Assembly (NCBI RefSeq): GCF_008727865.1
Contig: NZ_VTWU01000001.1
Coordinates: 868,001 to 932,000, forward strand
From: Hymenobacter busanensis
GTDB lineage: Bacteria; Bacteroidota; Bacteroidia; Cytophagales; Hymenobacteraceae
Reading direction: 5' to 3'
Length of the DNA stretch: 64,000 nucleotides
Shown: positions 27,084-35,212 of the stretch, piece after piece
Layout: each line of letters opens with the position of its first letter
Numbering within the stretch: the stretch's first letter is position 1
Position numbers and translations under genes: made by a program
The notes under the pieces: generated by a model
Database searches by the model: none
What the model saw: the letters and a program-made list of their open reading frames with translations, nothing else
Told to the model about the DNA's origin: nothing

Positions 27084-27341
27084 CTAAAAATAATGGGCTT
27101 TTTGTTTTGAACCATTCGTACAGAATATAACTTTAGTGACCGTAGCGAGGGCTACAGCTCCGGCCAGCGGACCTAAGTTGCTGGTAGCGCCCCCGGAGTT
27201 ATGTTTCACCAAATAGAAAGGAGGTACAAAATGTCTGATAGTCCCAAATCCATCCTGCCAAGCCTGAGTAATGTCGTTCGCTTCACCGCCGAACGCGCGT
27301 AACATCTCAAGTGTCGTGGGGGAGCGTATGTTTCCCTGCAT
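27084..27341 (-). CDS. Possible small hypothetical protein (85 aa)
   Basis: An 85-residue frame starting MQGNIRSPTTLEMLRAFGG. Its C-terminal part after NSGG is hydrophobic (SNLGPLAGAVALATVTKV). I do not recognise it. No -7 box or terminator fits it, and it overlaps the plus-strand frame, so it may be chance. A longer version starting at 27548 runs through the inverted repeat and is not credible. Confidence 0.25.
   Translation of the reverse strand: MQGNIRSPTTLEMLRAFGGEANDITQAWQDGFGTIRHFVPPFYLVKHNSGGATSNLGPLAGAVALATVTKVIFCTNGSKQKAHYF
27201..27302 (+). CDS. Possible small peptide (33 or 23 aa) before a terminator
   Basis: A 33-codon frame from ATG 27201, with an internal ATG at 27231 preceded by AAAGGAGG at 27217-27224 and a 6-nt spacer. 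The short form reads MSDSPKSILPSLSNVVRF and ends at TAA 27302. A plus-strand terminator follows 115 nt later. Shine-Dalgarno sites are rarely used in Bacteroidota, so the match may be accidental. Confidence 0.22.
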   Translation: MFHQIERRYKMSDSPKSILPSLSNVVRFTAERA

Positions 27342-27417
27342 TACGGCAGGTCTGAACTGAGATGGCCGCACCGGTGACCCCGGTGGCCGGTCGCTTGGTA
27401 AGATGGCCCCAGGATTA

Positions 27418-27460
27418 GAAACCCGGCTACCTGTGAAGGCAGCCGGGTTTCGCTTTTTTA
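27418..27460 (+). terminator. Hairpin terminator on plus strand
   Basis: Stem GAAACCCGGCT/AGCCGGGTTTC with a 12-nt loop and a T6 tail. No established plus-strand gene lies upstream, which suggests an unannotated transcript. Confidence 0.75.
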
Positions 27461-27462
27461 TA

Positions 27463-27544
27463 CGAGTGGCTAGATGGTTAAATGGCTGGTTGTTTAGAGC
27501 TACAAGCATCAGAACAACCAGCCATTTAACCATCTGGCCACTCG
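27463..27544. repeat. 32-bp inverted repeat element
   Basis: Arms 27463-27494 and 27513-27544 are reverse complements with one mismatch (core TGGTTAAATGGCTGGTTGTT) and an 18-nt spacer. The right arm ends where the NlpC/P60 stop begins. Confidence 0.8.
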
Positions 27545-28099
27545 TCACAGTACCCGCCGAATGCCCAGGAACCGCCGCTCGTAGTCGGTGCCGTCGACTT
27601 GGCTGATTTTCACGCCTGGGTCGCGCTTGGAGGAGGACGAATGCACGAAGCGCAGCGGCTGGCCCGGCTCCGAAATGACAATGCCGGCATGACCGGGCGT
27701 GGTGCTGGTCTGGGCGGTGCCGGTGAAGATGATCAGGTCGCCTTTGCGGGCTTGCTCGCGAGGCACGGCGGTACCGGTTTTGTACTGCAAGGCCGAGGAG
27801 TGCGGCACATCTACATCAAACTGGCTGTAGACGTAGGTCAGAAAGCCCGAGCAGTCGAAACCGCCCTCTGGCGTGGTGCCGGCGTAGCAGTAGGCCTTGC
27901 CAAGCTGGCGCAGGGCCAAGCGCACCACGCTATCGGCACGGGTGACGCTGGGGCCGGCCGTGGCGCGGTAAACAACTGCGCGGACGGGCGGCAGGTCGCC
28001 GCTGGCGGGTACGGGGGCGGCGGGACGAAGCTGCTGCCAGGCCAGCAGGCCCAGCAGTGCAGTAGTAAAGAGGCCAAACATCAGCCAGACGTAACGCAT
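27545..28099 (-). CDS. NlpC/P60 (C40) peptidoglycan endopeptidase
   Basis: The 184-residue protein has an N-terminal membrane anchor (residues about 4-21) and an NlpC/P60 domain with a full catalytic set: Cys83 in GGFDCSGF, His137 in PGHAGIVIS and His153 in RFVHSSSSK. Such enzymes cut the D-gamma-glutamyl-diaminopimelate bond in peptidoglycan stem peptides during growth or turnover. The start at 28099 (MRYVWLMF) opens the anchor; twelve upstream codons are not coding-like. Its stop abuts the inverted repeat at 27463-27544. It is divergent from the M61 peptidase gene. Confidence 0.92.
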   Translation of the reverse strand: MRYVWLMFGLFTTALLGLLAWQQLRPAAPVPASGDLPPVRAVVYRATAGPSVTRADSVVRLALRQLGKAYCYAGTTPEGGFDCSGFLTYVYSQFDVDVPHSSALQYKTGTAVPREQARKGDLIIFTGTAQTSTTPGHAGIVISEPGQPLRFVHSSSSKRDPGVKISQVDGTDYERRFLGIRRVL

Positions 28100-28279
28100 A
28101 ATCGTGCCAGGCAGGGCGGTGTGGAATCCCGACAAGCCGTTTTCCTAACGCAGCGGGGCTGCATCACGTTTCGGAAAGGGACAAATCGGGCATTTTTGCC
28201 GTTTACTTTGCAGCCCAACCGGCTCGGCAGTGTCCCTGGGCATCTTGCCGAGTGCTTTTTTCCACCGTTTTCCGTTCCA

Positions 28280-30085
28280 ATGCTTGTTTCTCCCATGCAG
28301 CGACTAGGCGCCACCGCGGCGCTGCTGTTGCTGAGCGGCGCACCGTTGGTGGCCGCGCCCACCTTGCGCTACGTACTGGCCATGCCGGCGCCGCAAACCC
28401 ATTACTTCGAAGTTGAAATGCAGCTCAGCGGCGTGTCGGGCCGCAGCACCGAGGTAAAAATGCCGGTGTGGGCGCCGGGCTCGTATCTCGTGCGCGAGTT
28501 TGCCAAGAACGTGGAAGGCTTTGTGGCCCAGGGCGGCGGCAAAGACCTGCAAGTCGACAAAATCAACAAGAATACCTGGCGCATAGCCCACGCCGGCCAG
28601 AAAAACCTGACGGTGCGCTACCGCGTGTACGCAAACGAGCTGAGCGTGCGCACCAGCTTTGTGGATGCCTCGCACGGCTACCTGAACGGCACCAGCGTGT
28701 TTATGTACCCCGAAGGCCAGAAGCAGCTGCCGAGCATCGTGGAAGTACGCCCGGCAACGGGCTGGACGGAAGTGTCGACGAGCTTAAAACCGTTGAGTAA
28801 CGGCCCAACGTTTACGTTTCAGGCTAGCAACTACGACGAGCTGGCTGACTCGCCGTTTGAAATCGGCAACCATAAAGTACTCACGTTTGAGGCCAACGGC
28901 ACGCCCCACCGCATTGCCATGTATGGCAACGCCAACTACAATCCTGAGCGCATTACGGCCGACTTCAAACGCATCTGCGAAACCTCGCAGCAGGTGGTGG
29001 GCCAGAATCCGCTCGACCGCTACCTGTTCATCATTCACAACCTGGAGCGCGGCGGCGGCGGCCTCGAGCACCTCAACTCCACCACGCTGGAAGTCTCGCG
29101 CAACGCCTACAACACCGAAGCCGGCTACCTGGGTGTGCTGGGGCTGGCCGCGCACGAGTATTTCCACCTCTGGAACGTGAAGCGCATCCGGCCCATTGCG
29201 CTGGGGCCCTTCGACTACGACCGCGAAAACTACACCCACATGCTGTGGCTGAGCGAAGGCGGCACCGAATATTTCTCAAACCAGATTGTGCAGCGGGCCG
29301 GCTTCATCAAGCCCGAAAACTACCTCAACGACCTCGCCACCGGCATTACGCGCGTCGAAAACACGCCCGGCAACCGGGTGCAGTCGGCTGCTGAGGCCAG
29401 CTACGATGCCTGGATTAAGTACTACCGCCCGAACGAAAACTCGCCGAACGCGGGTATCAGCTACTACGACAAGGGCGAAGTCATTGGGGCGGTGCTCGAC
29501 CTGATGATTGTGCAGGCCACCAACGCCCAGAAAAGCTACGACGACGTGCTGCGGCTGCTTTACGATCAGTATTACAAGAAGCTGGGCCGCGGTTTCACCG
29601 ACGCCGAATTCCAGGATGCCGTGGCCAAAGTGGCCGGCCGCCGGTTCGACGATTTCTTTGCCCGTTCGGTGTACGGCACCACCCGCCTCGATTACGAAGG
29701 CGCGCTGGGCTACGCCGGCCTGAAGCTGACCAACACCATCACCCAGCCCGACGCCAGTCTGGGCGCCACCATTTCGCTGACCTCCGGCAAGCCCACCGTA
29801 ACCAACGTGGTGCGCGACGGCAGCGCCTGGCAGGGCGGCCTGAACGTGGGCGACGAAATTCTGGCCCTCGACGGCCTTCGCGCCACCGACGACCTGAGCA
29901 AAGCCCTGGCTGGCCGCGCCGTGCGCAGCACGGTACGCCTGCTCGTCACCCGCGACGGGCAGATCCGGGAGCTGTCGTTTCCGTTGCTGGCCGGCACCGC
30001 GGTGCGCTACCGCATCGAGCCGGTGGAAAATGCCACCCCGGCCCAACTGGCCGTGCGCCGCAAGTGGCTACAGCTGAAAAGCTAG
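28280..30085 (+). CDS. M61 family aminopeptidase with PDZ domain
   Basis: The 601-residue exported zinc peptidase has a signal peptide cut near LVAA-PT (residue 26). The N-terminal beta domain is followed by the thermolysin-like catalytic domain with HEYFH (292-296) and the downstream Glu in LWLSEGGTEYF (Glu326). A C-terminal PDZ domain spans about residues 495-580 (LNVGDEILALDGLRATDD). M61 glycyl aminopeptidases remove N-terminal Gly or Ala. Starts at 28280 and 28295 are both possible; the first is used. The frame is open well upstream over the NlpC/P60 gene but that is its antisense shadow. A TTACTTTG lies 70 nt upstream as a weak -7 candidate. Confidence 0.93.
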   Translation: MLVSPMQRLGATAALLLLSGAPLVAAPTLRYVLAMPAPQTHYFEVEMQLSGVSGRSTEVKMPVWAPGSYLVREFAKNVEGFVAQGGGKDLQVDKINKNTWRIAHAGQKNLTVRYRVYANELSVRTSFVDASHGYLNGTSVFMYPEGQKQLPSIVEVRPATGWTEVSTSLKPLSNGPTFTFQASNYDELADSPFEIGNHKVLTFEANGTPHRIAMYGNANYNPERITADFKRICETSQQVVGQNPLDRYLFIIHNLERGGGGLEHLNSTTLEVSRNAYNTEAGYLGVLGLAAHEYFHLWNVKRIRPIALGPFDYDRENYTHMLWLSEGGTEYFSNQIVQRAGFIKPENYLNDLATGITRVENTPGNRVQSAAEASYDAWIKYYRPNENSPNAGISYYDKGEVIGAVLDLMIVQATNAQKSYDDVLRLLYDQYYKKLGRGFTDAEFQDAVAKVAGRRFDDFFARSVYGTTRLDYEGALGYAGLKLTNTITQPDASLGATISLTSGKPTVTNVVRDGSAWQGGLNVGDEILALDGLRATDDLSKALAGRAVRSTVRLLVTRDGQIRELSFPLLAGTAVRYRIEPVENATPAQLAVRRKWLQLKS

Positions 30086-30106
30086 CTGCTGCTTGCCTGG
30101 AAACGA

Positions 30107-30142
30107 GAAAAGCCGCTGAATCTGCGTTCAGCGGCTTTTCTG
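30107..30142 (+). terminator. Hairpin terminator after the M61 gene
   Basis: Stem GAAAAGCCGCTGAA/TTCAGCGGCTTTTC with a 6-nt loop, 21 nt after the stop. Confidence 0.88.
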
Positions 30143-30183
30143 TGAGTTGAAAAAGCGGACGGTAGCCCGGCCGCGTACGAAAT

Positions 30184-30208
30184 CCGCCCCGCCAATCTGG
30201 CGGGGCGG
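30184..30208. other. GC-rich hairpin between convergent genes
   Basis: Stem CCGCCCCGCC/GGCGGGGCGG with a 5-nt loop, 26 nt beyond the kup stop on the minus strand. It lacks a T run, so a terminator role for kup is uncertain. Confidence 0.5.
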
Positions 30209-30234
30209 GTCTCGGAATTATGCCTTTGAGGCCG

Positions 30235-32205
30235 TTAGTACACTCGTTTCAGGGCCACGCTACGGGTAGGCGTAATGACCAGTGGCACTTTTTCAATTTT
30301 CACCGACGAGGTATCGAGCCCGAAGTACTTGTCTTCCGACGCGATGAACTGCTTGATGTAGAAGTAGGCCTGCATCACAAGCTTTTCCACGAAGGGGAAT
30401 TCGTTTTCGACGGAGAGGAACTTCTCCAGCACCACAAAGCGGAAGTCGCCGGTTACGTGCTGCTTGCTCAGCGACTCGTAGCGCGAGGTGATGTCCACTT
30501 CCTTGTTGCGCACAAGGTCTTCCACCACTTTGCGGAAGTAGAGGTTGATTTTCTGCTCGACCCGGAAACCCAGGCGGAACGTGACGCGGAAGGCGTCATT
30601 GGGCGCCAGCTCGGTCACTTTGTACTCCATTGTGTAGGGCTCGTCGGTGGTGTCCACGTGCACAAACCAGTAGATGTCGGCGCGCTTAGGGCGCTTCTGG
30701 AAGATGGAGTAGATGATTTTCGACTCAATTTCCGACTGCCGCTCGGCCGACGACATGAACACGAGGTGCGTGGCGTATTTCGGTACCGTTTCGTCGTTGC
30801 TCAGCTCTTTGAGCGCCTCCATGTACGGGTCGATTTTCACGAATTCCGTCAGGCGCTTCTTGATGAAATAAGCCCGCAGCCACACATACATCACCGAAAT
30901 CAGGCAGAGGCTAATGGCCACCGACACCCAGCCGCCATGCGGGAACTTGATGAGGTTGGCCACCAAAAACGAGCCCTCGATACCCCCGTACACCAGCAAA
31001 AACAGCACAATCAGCGGCATGGGTATCCGTTTGGCCCGCAGCCACATGCTCAGCAGTAGCGTGGTCATGAGCATGGTAATGGTAATGGCCAGCCCGTAGG
31101 CCGCTTCCATGTGCTCGGAGCGGCGGAAGTACAGCACCACTGCAATGCAGCCCAGCAGCAGCAGGCGGTTCATGCTCGGCACGTACAGCTGCCCTTTTAC
31201 GTCGGTAGGGTAGTTCAGCTTCACCTTGGGCCACATGTTCAGCCGAATGGCCTCGGCCACCAACGTAAACGAGCCCGTGATGAGCGCCTGCGAGGCAATG
31301 ATGGCGGCAATGGTGGCAATACCGATACCGATGAGCAGAAACCACTCGGGCATGAGCGCGAAGAAGGGGTTACGGCCGTTGAGCGGCTCCCCGGCGTGGG
31401 CCACCAGCCAGCCGCCTTGCCCGAAGTAGTTCAGCAGCAAACTGGTCTTTACGAACACCCAGCTGATGCGAATATTGCCTTTGCCGCAGTGGCCGAGGTC
31501 GGAGTACAGCGCCTCGGCTCCGGTGGTGCACAGAAACACGGCGCCCAGCAGCCAGAATCCACCGGGCTGGTTTACCAGCATGTTGTAGGCGTAGTACGGA
31601 TTGGCCGCCTTCAGAATTTCAGGGTGCTGCAGAATGCCGTAGACGCCCAGCGCGGCCAGCATCGAGAACCAGAGGAACATGATGGGGCCGAATGCTTTGC
31701 CCACAATCTGGGTTCCGAAACTCTGTAGCAAAAACAGCCCGCACAGAATGGCAATGACGATGGGCACCGTCTGAATTTCCGGGTACACGGCCTCTAGGCC
31801 CTCAATGGCCGAGGATACCGAAACGGGCGGGGTAATCACCCCGTCGGCCAGCAGGGCCGCGCCGCCCACTATGGCTACCGCCGACAGCCACATGCCGCGG
31901 CGGCGCACCAGGGCATAGAGCGAGAAAATGCCGCCTTCCCCGTTGTTGTCCGCGTTCAGGGTGAGCAGCACATACTTGACGGTAGTCTGAAGCGTGAGCG
32001 TCCAGAGCACTGCCGAGATGCCGCCGTACACGAGGTCTTGGGTAATGACGCCGGGTACGATGGCCTTCATCACGTACAACGGCGAGGTGCCGATGTCGCC
32101 GTAGATGATGCCGAGGGCAATAAGCAGACCCGCAGTGGAAATGGCGGTGTGCGGGTGGTGTGCCGAGGCCGTACGGGCATCGGGTAATGTTTTCGTGTCA
32201 CTCAT
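30235..32205 (-). CDS. kup: KUP-type potassium uptake transporter
   Basis: The 656-residue protein is a proton-coupled K+ importer of the KUP/HAK/KT family. The signature GIIYGDIGTSPLYV is near residue 30. About twelve hydrophobic helices follow to residue 440, then a cytoplasmic C-terminal domain of about 200 residues (FVHVDTTDEPY, YFRKVVEDLV). The start at 32205 (MSDTKTLP) is chosen; 72 upstream in-frame codons overlap a promoter-like site and are not coding-like. A TACCTTTG lies 47 nt before the start. The C-terminal domain is of a size typical for family members and may sense ions or nucleotides. Confidence 0.95.
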   Translation of the reverse strand: MSDTKTLPDARTASAHHPHTAISTAGLLIALGIIYGDIGTSPLYVMKAIVPGVITQDLVYGGISAVLWTLTLQTTVKYVLLTLNADNNGEGGIFSLYALVRRRGMWLSAVAIVGGAALLADGVITPPVSVSSAIEGLEAVYPEIQTVPIVIAILCGLFLLQSFGTQIVGKAFGPIMFLWFSMLAALGVYGILQHPEILKAANPYYAYNMLVNQPGGFWLLGAVFLCTTGAEALYSDLGHCGKGNIRISWVFVKTSLLLNYFGQGGWLVAHAGEPLNGRNPFFALMPEWFLLIGIGIATIAAIIASQALITGSFTLVAEAIRLNMWPKVKLNYPTDVKGQLYVPSMNRLLLLGCIAVVLYFRRSEHMEAAYGLAITITMLMTTLLLSMWLRAKRIPMPLIVLFLLVYGGIEGSFLVANLIKFPHGGWVSVAISLCLISVMYVWLRAYFIKKRLTEFVKIDPYMEALKELSNDETVPKYATHLVFMSSAERQSEIESKIIYSIFQKRPKRADIYWFVHVDTTDEPYTMEYKVTELAPNDAFRVTFRLGFRVEQKINLYFRKVVEDLVRNKEVDITSRYESLSKQHVTGDFRFVVLEKFLSVENEFPFVEKLVMQAYFYIKQFIASEDKYFGLDTSSVKIEKVPLVITPTRSVALKRVY

Positions 32206-32251
32206 AGGTCGCGACAACAGCGAATAAGAAAGGCCCTCAAAAAGTAGCGCG

Positions 32252-32259
32252 CAAAGGTA
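32252..32259 (-). promoter_or_regulatory. Putative -7 box TACCTTTG
   Basis: Minus strand, 46 nt before the kup start; exact match to TAnnTTTG. Confidence 0.5.
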
Positions 32260-32332
32260 GCACGGCCGGCGGCTTTGCGCATGAAGGCTTTGGCCGCTTA
32301 CGCACGGCATGACCAACGGCCCGGTAAGGTCT

Positions 32333-32965
32333 TTAGGACGAGACGGTAGCAGAGCCCGGCTCCAGATCGGCGGCGCGGGCGGCGGCCTCCGCTTCTTGTT
32401 GGGCCAGCAGCGCCATGGCATCGGCGGCGGCGCGCTGGTGGCGCAGGTAAATGCGCTGGTTAGCTTCAGAAGCCAATTTCTGCCACTGAGCCAAGTCGCC
32501 GGGCAGGGCGTAGTGCGCCGCCTCGCGGCCGAGCCGGTTCAGGCGCAGGCGGTTGGCGCCGCGGTTGCCCCAGGCCAGCAGCAAGGCCCCGGCTGCCATG
32601 CCAATCATGGCGGTGGGCGTGCGAATCCAATTCTGAAGGAAAGCCAGCGTGAAGCCGCCCAGCGTGAGGGCGCCCATCATGATCCAGAGCAGCCAGCGCA
32701 CGGCCTGCACCTGCACGCTTTCCAATTCCAGCAGTGAAAAAGCGTTGCCTTCCACCGTCAGGGCGTCGTCGGTCAGCTCCACGCGGCCGTCGGCGCTACG
32801 CATGGGGGCGCGCGGCGGCACAGGGGCGGGAATAAACGTGGCAGGGGCAAGGGGCTCCATAGGGGGAGCAACAGGTAGAGTAGCCGCAGGTTTGGGCACC
32901 GGCGGCAAGGGGCCCGGCCGAGGCGCGCCGGACGTAGAGGTGCTCGCCCAGCGGGGAGCGGCCAC
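32333..32965 (-). CDS. Hypothetical membrane protein with Pro-rich N-terminus
   Basis: The 210-residue protein has a Pro/Ala-rich N-terminal 55 residues, a short beta segment (GRVELTDDALTVEGNAFSL), two membrane helices (about 90-108 and 117-134) and an Ala/Glu/Gln-rich helical tail. I do not recognise a family. It starts 24 nt after the FKBP gene stop on the same strand, so the two are probably co-transcribed. The start is uncertain because the Pro-rich region is weakly constrained; an ATG at residue 55 (MRSADGRVEL) is the main alternative and would remove that region. Function unknown. Confidence 0.6.
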   Translation of the reverse strand: MAAPRWASTSTSGAPRPGPLPPVPKPAATLPVAPPMEPLAPATFIPAPVPPRAPMRSADGRVELTDDALTVEGNAFSLLELESVQVQAVRWLLWIMMGALTLGGFTLAFLQNWIRTPTAMIGMAAGALLLAWGNRGANRLRLNRLGREAAHYALPGDLAQWQKLASEANQRIYLRHQRAAADAMALLAQQEAEAAARAADLEPGSATVSS

Positions 32966-32989
32966 GGCCGGCGCGGTCGGAGAGGCGGT

Positions 32990-33622
32990 TCAGTTATTTA
33001 CTTTCAGCAGCTCCACGTCGAACACCAGCGCCGAGTCGGGGCCGATGTCGCGGCCGGCGCCGCGCTTGCCGTAGGCGAGGTCGGAGGGAATGTAGAGCCG
33101 CCACTTCGAGCCCTCGGGCATCAGCTGCAGGGCTTCTGTCCAGCCGGCAATAACCTGGTTGACACCGAACGTGGCCGGTTCGCCGCGCTGGTAGCTGCTG
33201 TCGAACACCTTGCCGTCGATGAGCGTGCCGTGGTAGTGGGTAGTAACCGAGCTGCGCGGGGTGGGCTTGGGGCCGTTGCCCTCTTTCAGCACTTCGTACT
33301 GCAGGCCGCTGGGCAGCGTGGTGATGCCCGGCTTGCTCTTGTTGTCGGCCAGGAAAGCCTCGCCGGCCGCTTTGTTGTCGTTGCTGCCAGCCGCCTGGTC
33401 GGCGCCACCCTGCGGGTCGGCGGCTTCCATCTGCTGCTGAAATTGCTGCATGGCCTGCTGCATCTGCTCGGGCGAAAGTTGGCTGGGCTGGCCACTGAGG
33501 GCGCCCTTGAGGCTGGCGGCCAGCACGTCCACGTCGAGGTCGAGGCCCTGCTGGGCGAAGTTGCGGGCCAAGTCGCGGCCAATGATGTAGCTGATTTGCT
33601 GCTTGAGCGAGGTCAGTTCCAT
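32990..33622 (-). CDS. FKBP-type peptidyl-prolyl cis-trans isomerase (FklB/Mip type)
   Basis: The 210-residue protein has an N-terminal dimerisation helix region (residues 1-75, LKQQISYIIGRDLARNF and the Gln/Met-rich MQQAMQQFQQQM) and a C-terminal FKBP domain from about 100. Active-site landmarks are DGKVFDSSYQRGEPATF, VIAGWTEALQLMPEGSKW, IPSDLAYGKRG and LVFDVELL. It speeds proline isomerisation during folding. No signal peptide is present, so unlike many FklB/Mip proteins it appears cytoplasmic. A CACCTTCG at 33689-33696 is a weak -7 candidate. It is the first gene of a likely two-gene unit. Confidence 0.93.
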   Translation of the reverse strand: MELTSLKQQISYIIGRDLARNFAQQGLDLDVDVLAASLKGALSGQPSQLSPEQMQQAMQQFQQQMEAADPQGGADQAAGSNDNKAAGEAFLADNKSKPGITTLPSGLQYEVLKEGNGPKPTPRSSVTTHYHGTLIDGKVFDSSYQRGEPATFGVNQVIAGWTEALQLMPEGSKWRLYIPSDLAYGKRGAGRDIGPDSALVFDVELLKVNN

Positions 33623-33799
33623 GGGGTAGGGTTTGGGTAAATAAAAACGGCCTCAGCCGCCAAACGGTCGGTTATACGACGCCGCTTGCGAAGGTGCGGA
33701 AAAAACGCGGCCCACTGTGGCGGGCAGCTGGTGGCAGTTACCGCGCCAGCCTGTTGGGTGCGCCACAATGGCATGTTGCGGGCCAGCCGCTGTGTCTAG

Positions 33800-34822
33800 C
33801 TATCGGCCAAACACCCGGTTCAGAAAGTTCACCGTGTAGGCCACCGTCGGCTCAAACCACGGGTTGAACAGCACAAACGGGTGCGGGGCCTCGGGAAACT
33901 GCTGCACTTCGCTGTAAATGCCGAAGGCGTCGAGTTGGCGGCGCATGTCGTCGCGGCCGGCGTGCATACGGGCCACACCGCTGTTAATGAACAGAATGGG
34001 CGGCGTATGGGCCGAAACGTGGTTGAGCGGGGCCGCTTGCTGCCACAAGTCGGGCCGGTCGGTTTTGCTGGCCCCAAACCACAAGGTCGCCGCCGAAGGG
34101 CCTTTCCGGTCGTCGCCCTCGCCCGACTCGGGGTGAATGAAAGCGAGGGTGCCATCGGCATCGACAATGGCCTGCACGCGGCTGTTGTGGCTGCGGTAAC
34201 ACGTGCCCGCTTCGAACAGCGGGTCGTCGTTGGTGGTGCCCACAAGCGTGGCCAACTGCCCACCCGCCGAAAAGCCCCACACGGCGACTTTGGTGGTGTC
34301 GATGGCGTAGGGGCAGGCGTGGGCGCGTAGCCAGCGCAGTGCGGTTTTCAAGTCTTGCACTGCCGCCGGGTAGGGCGCTTCAGTCGACAACCGGTACTCG
34401 GCCGTTACGGCTACGTAGCCCCGCGCGGCCAGCTGTTGGGCCAACGGCACGTGCTGCGCTCGGTCGCCGGAGCGCCAGCCACCGCCGTGCACGATGAGCA
34501 CAGCGGGAAACGTCTGCCGCCGCTTGGCGCGCGGGTAAAACACGTCGAGCTTCAACTCCCGGCCACCGGCCAGGGCGCAGTACGTAAGATTGGATGCGGT
34601 GCGAACATGCCTGGGCACCGGGGGCCGCGCTACCGTGATGGTCGGGTGCTGCTTTTTGGCCTTTACGTAGGCGCTGTGCACCGTGAAGGACGTGTCGCGC
34701 GGAACGGGAGCGGCCTGCTGGGCTTGCGCCGGGCAGCCGCCTACTAGCAGTGCGGCCAGCAGCAGAGGTGGTGCCCCAAAGCGCACAGGCACCACAAACA
34801 AGGGAAAGGCAGGAAATGGCAC
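33800..34822 (-). CDS. Exported alpha/beta hydrolase (esterase/acetyl-esterase-like)
   Basis: The 340-residue protein has an N-terminal signal with a possible lipobox (VGGC, Cys30) or a signal-peptidase I site soon after (AQAQ). The esterase fold shows the oxyanion motif HGGGW (112-116), the nucleophile elbow GFSAGG (Ser185) and a C-terminal EAPHPF that probably holds the catalytic His. The layout fits the BD-FAE/hormone-sensitive-lipase-like esterases that deacylate plant polysaccharides or small esters. Substrate unknown. A GTG or later start near VRFGAPP (about residue 13) would give a tighter signal peptide. It stands alone with about 170 nt gaps on each side. Confidence 0.85.
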   Translation of the reverse strand: MPFPAFPLFVVPVRFGAPPLLLAALLVGGCPAQAQQAAPVPRDTSFTVHSAYVKAKKQHPTITVARPPVPRHVRTASNLTYCALAGGRELKLDVFYPRAKRRQTFPAVLIVHGGGWRSGDRAQHVPLAQQLAARGYVAVTAEYRLSTEAPYPAAVQDLKTALRWLRAHACPYAIDTTKVAVWGFSAGGQLATLVGTTNDDPLFEAGTCYRSHNSRVQAIVDADGTLAFIHPESGEGDDRKGPSAATLWFGASKTDRPDLWQQAAPLNHVSAHTPPILFINSGVARMHAGRDDMRRQLDAFGIYSEVQQFPEAPHPFVLFNPWFEPTVAYTVNFLNRVFGR

Positions 34823-34902
34823 GCTAAAACGGGAAGGTGCTGAAACGAGAATTACATTTGCAAGCTAGGCCTTCGGCTGGTGTAGTGGCCACGCGGCGGC
34901 AC

Positions 34903-34935
34903 AAAAAAGCCGGTTCCGCACTGGCAGAACCGGCT
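34903..34935 (-). terminator. Terminator of the 45-residue gene
   Basis: Stem AGCCGGTTCCGC/GCAGAACCGGCT with one mismatch and T6 on the minus strand at 34903-34908, 33 nt beyond the small gene's stop. Confidence 0.85.
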
Positions 34936-34967
34936 CAAAAGCAATGGCCACACGGCACAATGAGATG

Positions 34968-35105
34968 CTAGCAGCAGTAGTCGTTCCAATCTTCGTCGAG
35001 GGCGTCGATGCGCAGCTGGAAGTGCAGCGTGCGGGCTGCCCACAGCCCCAGGGAACCGAGGCCACCCAGCAGCAACAGCGTCGAAACGGCGGTGGTCTTT
35101 TTCAT
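34968..35105 (-). CDS. Small membrane protein (45 aa), unannotated class
   Basis: This 46-codon gene starts at ATG 35105 and ends at TAG 34968. The peptide starts MKKTTAVSTLLLLGGLG and has one membrane helix or signal at residues about 6-24, then a charged segment (LRIDALDEDWNDYCC) with two terminal Cys. It has a complete transcription unit: a TATCTTTG -7 box at 35145-35152, 40 nt before the ATG, and a rho-independent terminator 33 nt after the stop. It could be a signal-anchored peptide or, if cleaved, a very short exported peptide with a Cys pair. I recognise no family. Confidence 0.7.
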   Translation of the reverse strand: MKKTTAVSTLLLLGGLGSLGLWAARTLHFQLRIDALDEDWNDYCC

Positions 35106-35144
35106 ATTCTTTGTTTTATGTGAGTGATGATCAGAATCTTGGCA

Positions 35145-35152
35145 CAAAGATA
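35145..35152 (-). promoter_or_regulatory. Putative -7 box TATCTTTG
   Basis: Minus strand, 39 nt before the 45-residue gene; exact match to TAnnTTTG in an AT-rich context. Confidence 0.55.
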
Positions 35153-35212
35153 CTACGCATAGATTAATAAATTGTTAGGCATGCATCATTGTTTGGTTGG
35201 CTTATTCGGTTT

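Larger units (their letters stand above)
26900..27544. other. 645-nt AT-richer stretch with no confident gene
   Basis: Between the DUF2147 and NlpC/P60 genes base composition drops and no well-supported gene is present. It holds two weak overlapping reading frames on opposite strands (27084-27341 minus and 27201-27302 plus), a plus-strand hairpin terminator at 27418-27460 and a 32-bp inverted repeat at 27463-27544. I saw no tRNA-like or transposase sequence. Confidence 0.7.

Noticed and set aside
27084-27548. 154-codon extended version of the minus-strand frame
   Set aside because: Its first 70 codons cross the 32-bp inverted repeat and a terminator, so it cannot be one gene.
30184-30208. 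GC-rich hairpin as a strong kup terminator
   Set aside because: No T run follows on the minus strand, so it is listed only as a hairpin.
34865-35065. 66-codon minus-strand frame near the 45-residue gene
   Set aside because: It overlaps the better supported 45-residue gene in another frame and runs through its terminator.
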